From assembly GCA_964353875.1 (NCBI GenBank), contig CAYGXU010000047.1:1-22566 (forward strand): a stretch of DNA of 22,566 nt, read 5' to 3'. Both the position numbers and the translations under genes were made by a program. This DNA is from MGNI01 sp964353875. Its GTDB lineage: Bacteria > Chloroflexota > Anaerolineae > Anaerolineales > E44-bin32. The notes beneath the pieces are model-generated. The model worked only from the letters and a program-made list of their open reading frames with translations. It had not been told where the DNA came from and searched no databases. Shown here piece by piece: positions 20,955-22,566 of the stretch; position 1 is the stretch's first letter, and every line of letters begins with the position of its first letter.

Positions 20955-22566
20955 TCACCACCAGATCAAAGGCTTGATCCGCTTCCAGTCCGGGTTCTTC
21001 GTGTCCACCACCTCGCCGTACTCAAACTCGACGGAATCGCCAGTGATGCGCTTGATCCACTTGCCGCTCAGATTCGAAAGCGTCTCGGCAATATCAATGC
21101 CGTTATAGAGCTTGCTCAGGTCCACATTGACGGTGTTCTTGTTGGTATCCACCTCCAGCGCCTCCAGCATCTTCAGGTCGCGCAGGAAGACGTACTGGTG
21201 GTAGGGGTCTTTGTTCGGGTCGTCGAACAGGTCGGCGTCCTCGTATTTGGCGTGGCGCAAGGCGTCTTCGTATTGCTCCAATGCGTAGTACTTGAAGAAC
21301 CCACCGCCACGCCAGTTGACATCCTTTGAGATTCCCGACTGCTCACCCGCCAAAACCCTTTTCATCCGCGGCAGTGCTTCGGTGGTGTAATGTTCGGCCA
21401 TCTCGATGCCTATCCATTTTCTCTTCATCTTATGGGCAGTGGCTGCCGTAGTCCCCGAACCCAAGAAGAAGTCCAAGACAAGACTTCCCTCCTCGGATGA
21501 GCATGCGATGACACGCTGCAGCAGTTCCTCAGGGTTTTCTGTGGAAAATGTCGCTCCAAACACATATCCTTTCAGGTCGATCCACACCGTGTCGACTGGT
21601 GTATCCTCCGTCTGAAGGTATTCAGGCAAGCCCTTGACCCGTTTCCCCTCCAAGTCCACATAAGAGATAATCTCGTTGATGCGGATTCGGCCTTCTTTCT
21701 CCATGGCCTCAAGTTTGTCCTGTGTGAATGTCCAACAGCGGCCTTTCGGGGGCAGGAGCTTTCGTCCCATTATGACCCGCTCAGGCGGGTGACGAAGTTC
21801 GGGCGAGCTCATTGGTCGCTACTGAGGCTCGACTTCTTGGCTGCAAAACGAGCAAATTCGTTTACGTATTATGGTCTTGAATGTCGGCTTGTCAGATTTT
21901 ATGTAGTAGAAGATGCTGTCCGTCGCGATGTTAAACCGCGTCAACTCGCCCAACTGCCTTCTGAAACGGTTAATGATGATTTCATTGCCGAAATTCTCAT
22001 CACCGAAGATCTCGCTGAGGAGAAGCCGCACCAGCATGTTATCGTGATAGTCGCACCGAACGAAAAAACTGCCGCTCTTGTTCAAAAACTCTTTGGCCAG
22101 ACGTGCACGGTTTTCCAAAATGGAAATCCAAGACGAGTCCCGGTAATTGACTGCATATGAGAAATCTGCATTTGTGCCTAGGTTAAATGGCGGATCGATG
22201 TAACTGGTCTGTACACGCTCTTGAAACTTCGGCAGCATGCTCTTAAGCGATTGGTAGTTCTCACTCTTGATGAGTCAGCCGTCCAGCGCCGCGTCGAGGT
22301 TGTCGAACAGTCCGAGGATTTCCAGTTCCACGTCCTTGAAGTGCTTGGTGTCCACCGGCAGAAACTGCCATGCCTTGGCAAGCCGTTTGCCCTTGCCGTC
22401 TTTTTCCAGCACGTCGGCCTTCTTGAAAGACACGTCCATGATGCCCAACTCCCGCCATTCCTCAACCTGCGCCTTGAAGTTACTGTGGGCAAGAAGTTTC
22501 TCCACCGTCGCCATGCCGTCTTCCTTCTCGGCTATGCGGTCTAACGTGATGACGTAGTTGGAGTTG
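20955..22566 (-). pseudogene. type III DNA methyltransferase (Mod), two in-frame stop codons, 5' end outside the window
   Basis: One frame is readable from the right edge to 20955 except for TGA at 22275-22277 and TAG at 21819-21821. The N-terminal part (ATVEKLLAHSNFKAQVEEW) is followed after the first stop by LIKSENYQSL and the catalytic motif YIDPPFNLGTN. After the second stop come RPMSSPELR, LLPPKGRCWTFTQ and the SAM-binding motif LDFFLGSGTTAATAHKMKRK. The order DPPF before FxGxG is that of beta-class type III Mod. Both stops sit where related Mod proteins appear to have Trp, so each could be one G-to-A change from TGG. Little else has decayed, so inactivation looks recent. Stop-codon read-through or sequencing error are alternatives. 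Confidence 0.8.

Noticed and set aside
20955..22566. Three separate small genes (about 285, 139 and 79 aa)
   Set aside because: All three share one reading frame and together spell a single Mod protein interrupted by two stop codons.

Overview
The window reads as ordinary chromosome from a bacterium that is probably a member of the Chloroflexota (Anaerolineae-like). This placement is an inference. It rests on a bacterial Elp3 beside a Trm9-like methyltransferase, Toast-rack and bactofilin-like envelope proteins, a COG1313 radical SAM protein, and short dispersed GC-rich palindromic repeats between genes. No rRNA, CRISPR array, insertion sequence or phage gene is visible.

Left part (1-3141). 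A tRNA operon on the minus strand, Ser(UGA)-Ser(GCU)-Arg(GCG), runs from a near-consensus promoter (757-785) to an intrinsic terminator (295-328). Next come a Trm9-like SAM methyltransferase (minus) and Elp3 (plus), back to back with at most 17 bp between starts. Both predicted enzymes act on the tRNA wobble uridine, so this corner is devoted to tRNA.

Middle-left (3142-7644). Minus-strand genes encode a cyclophilin-like fold protein, a DUF123/GIY-YIG protein and a DUF429 protein. Then follows about 1 kb without genes that holds a degenerate tandem array. Its unit is about 130-139 bp, each built around the palindrome CGAACGAACGTTCGTTCG, with a second conserved element about 40-46 bp further on. 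The array runs into the 3' end of a gene for a secreted zinc-protease-like lipoprotein. This array is the least explained structure in the window.

Middle (7645-12940). An ABC half-transporter is followed by a two-unit palindromic repeat carrying a terminator. A four-gene envelope-stress operon comes next: ECF sigma factor, zinc-finger anti-sigma factor, a bactofilin-like beta-helix membrane protein and a Toast-rack lipoprotein. A sequence of the ECF-promoter form (AAC-N16-CGTA) precedes the sigma gene, and a strong terminator ends the operon.

Right-middle (12941-20524). About 500 bp without genes holds two more terminators and a dnaE promoter. Then comes dnaE (DNA polymerase III alpha, with an unusual acidic linker and extra C-terminal domain), followed by two tandem phosphofructokinases. 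The first has ATP-type active-site residues and the second pyrophosphate-type residues. A PflX-like radical SAM protein (COG1313) converges on the second kinase.

Right edge (20570-22566). A decayed type III restriction-modification locus lies on the minus strand. The mod gene is broken by two in-frame stop codons, both at positions that look like former Trp codons, and the res gene is cut off after about 100 codons, before the helicase motifs.
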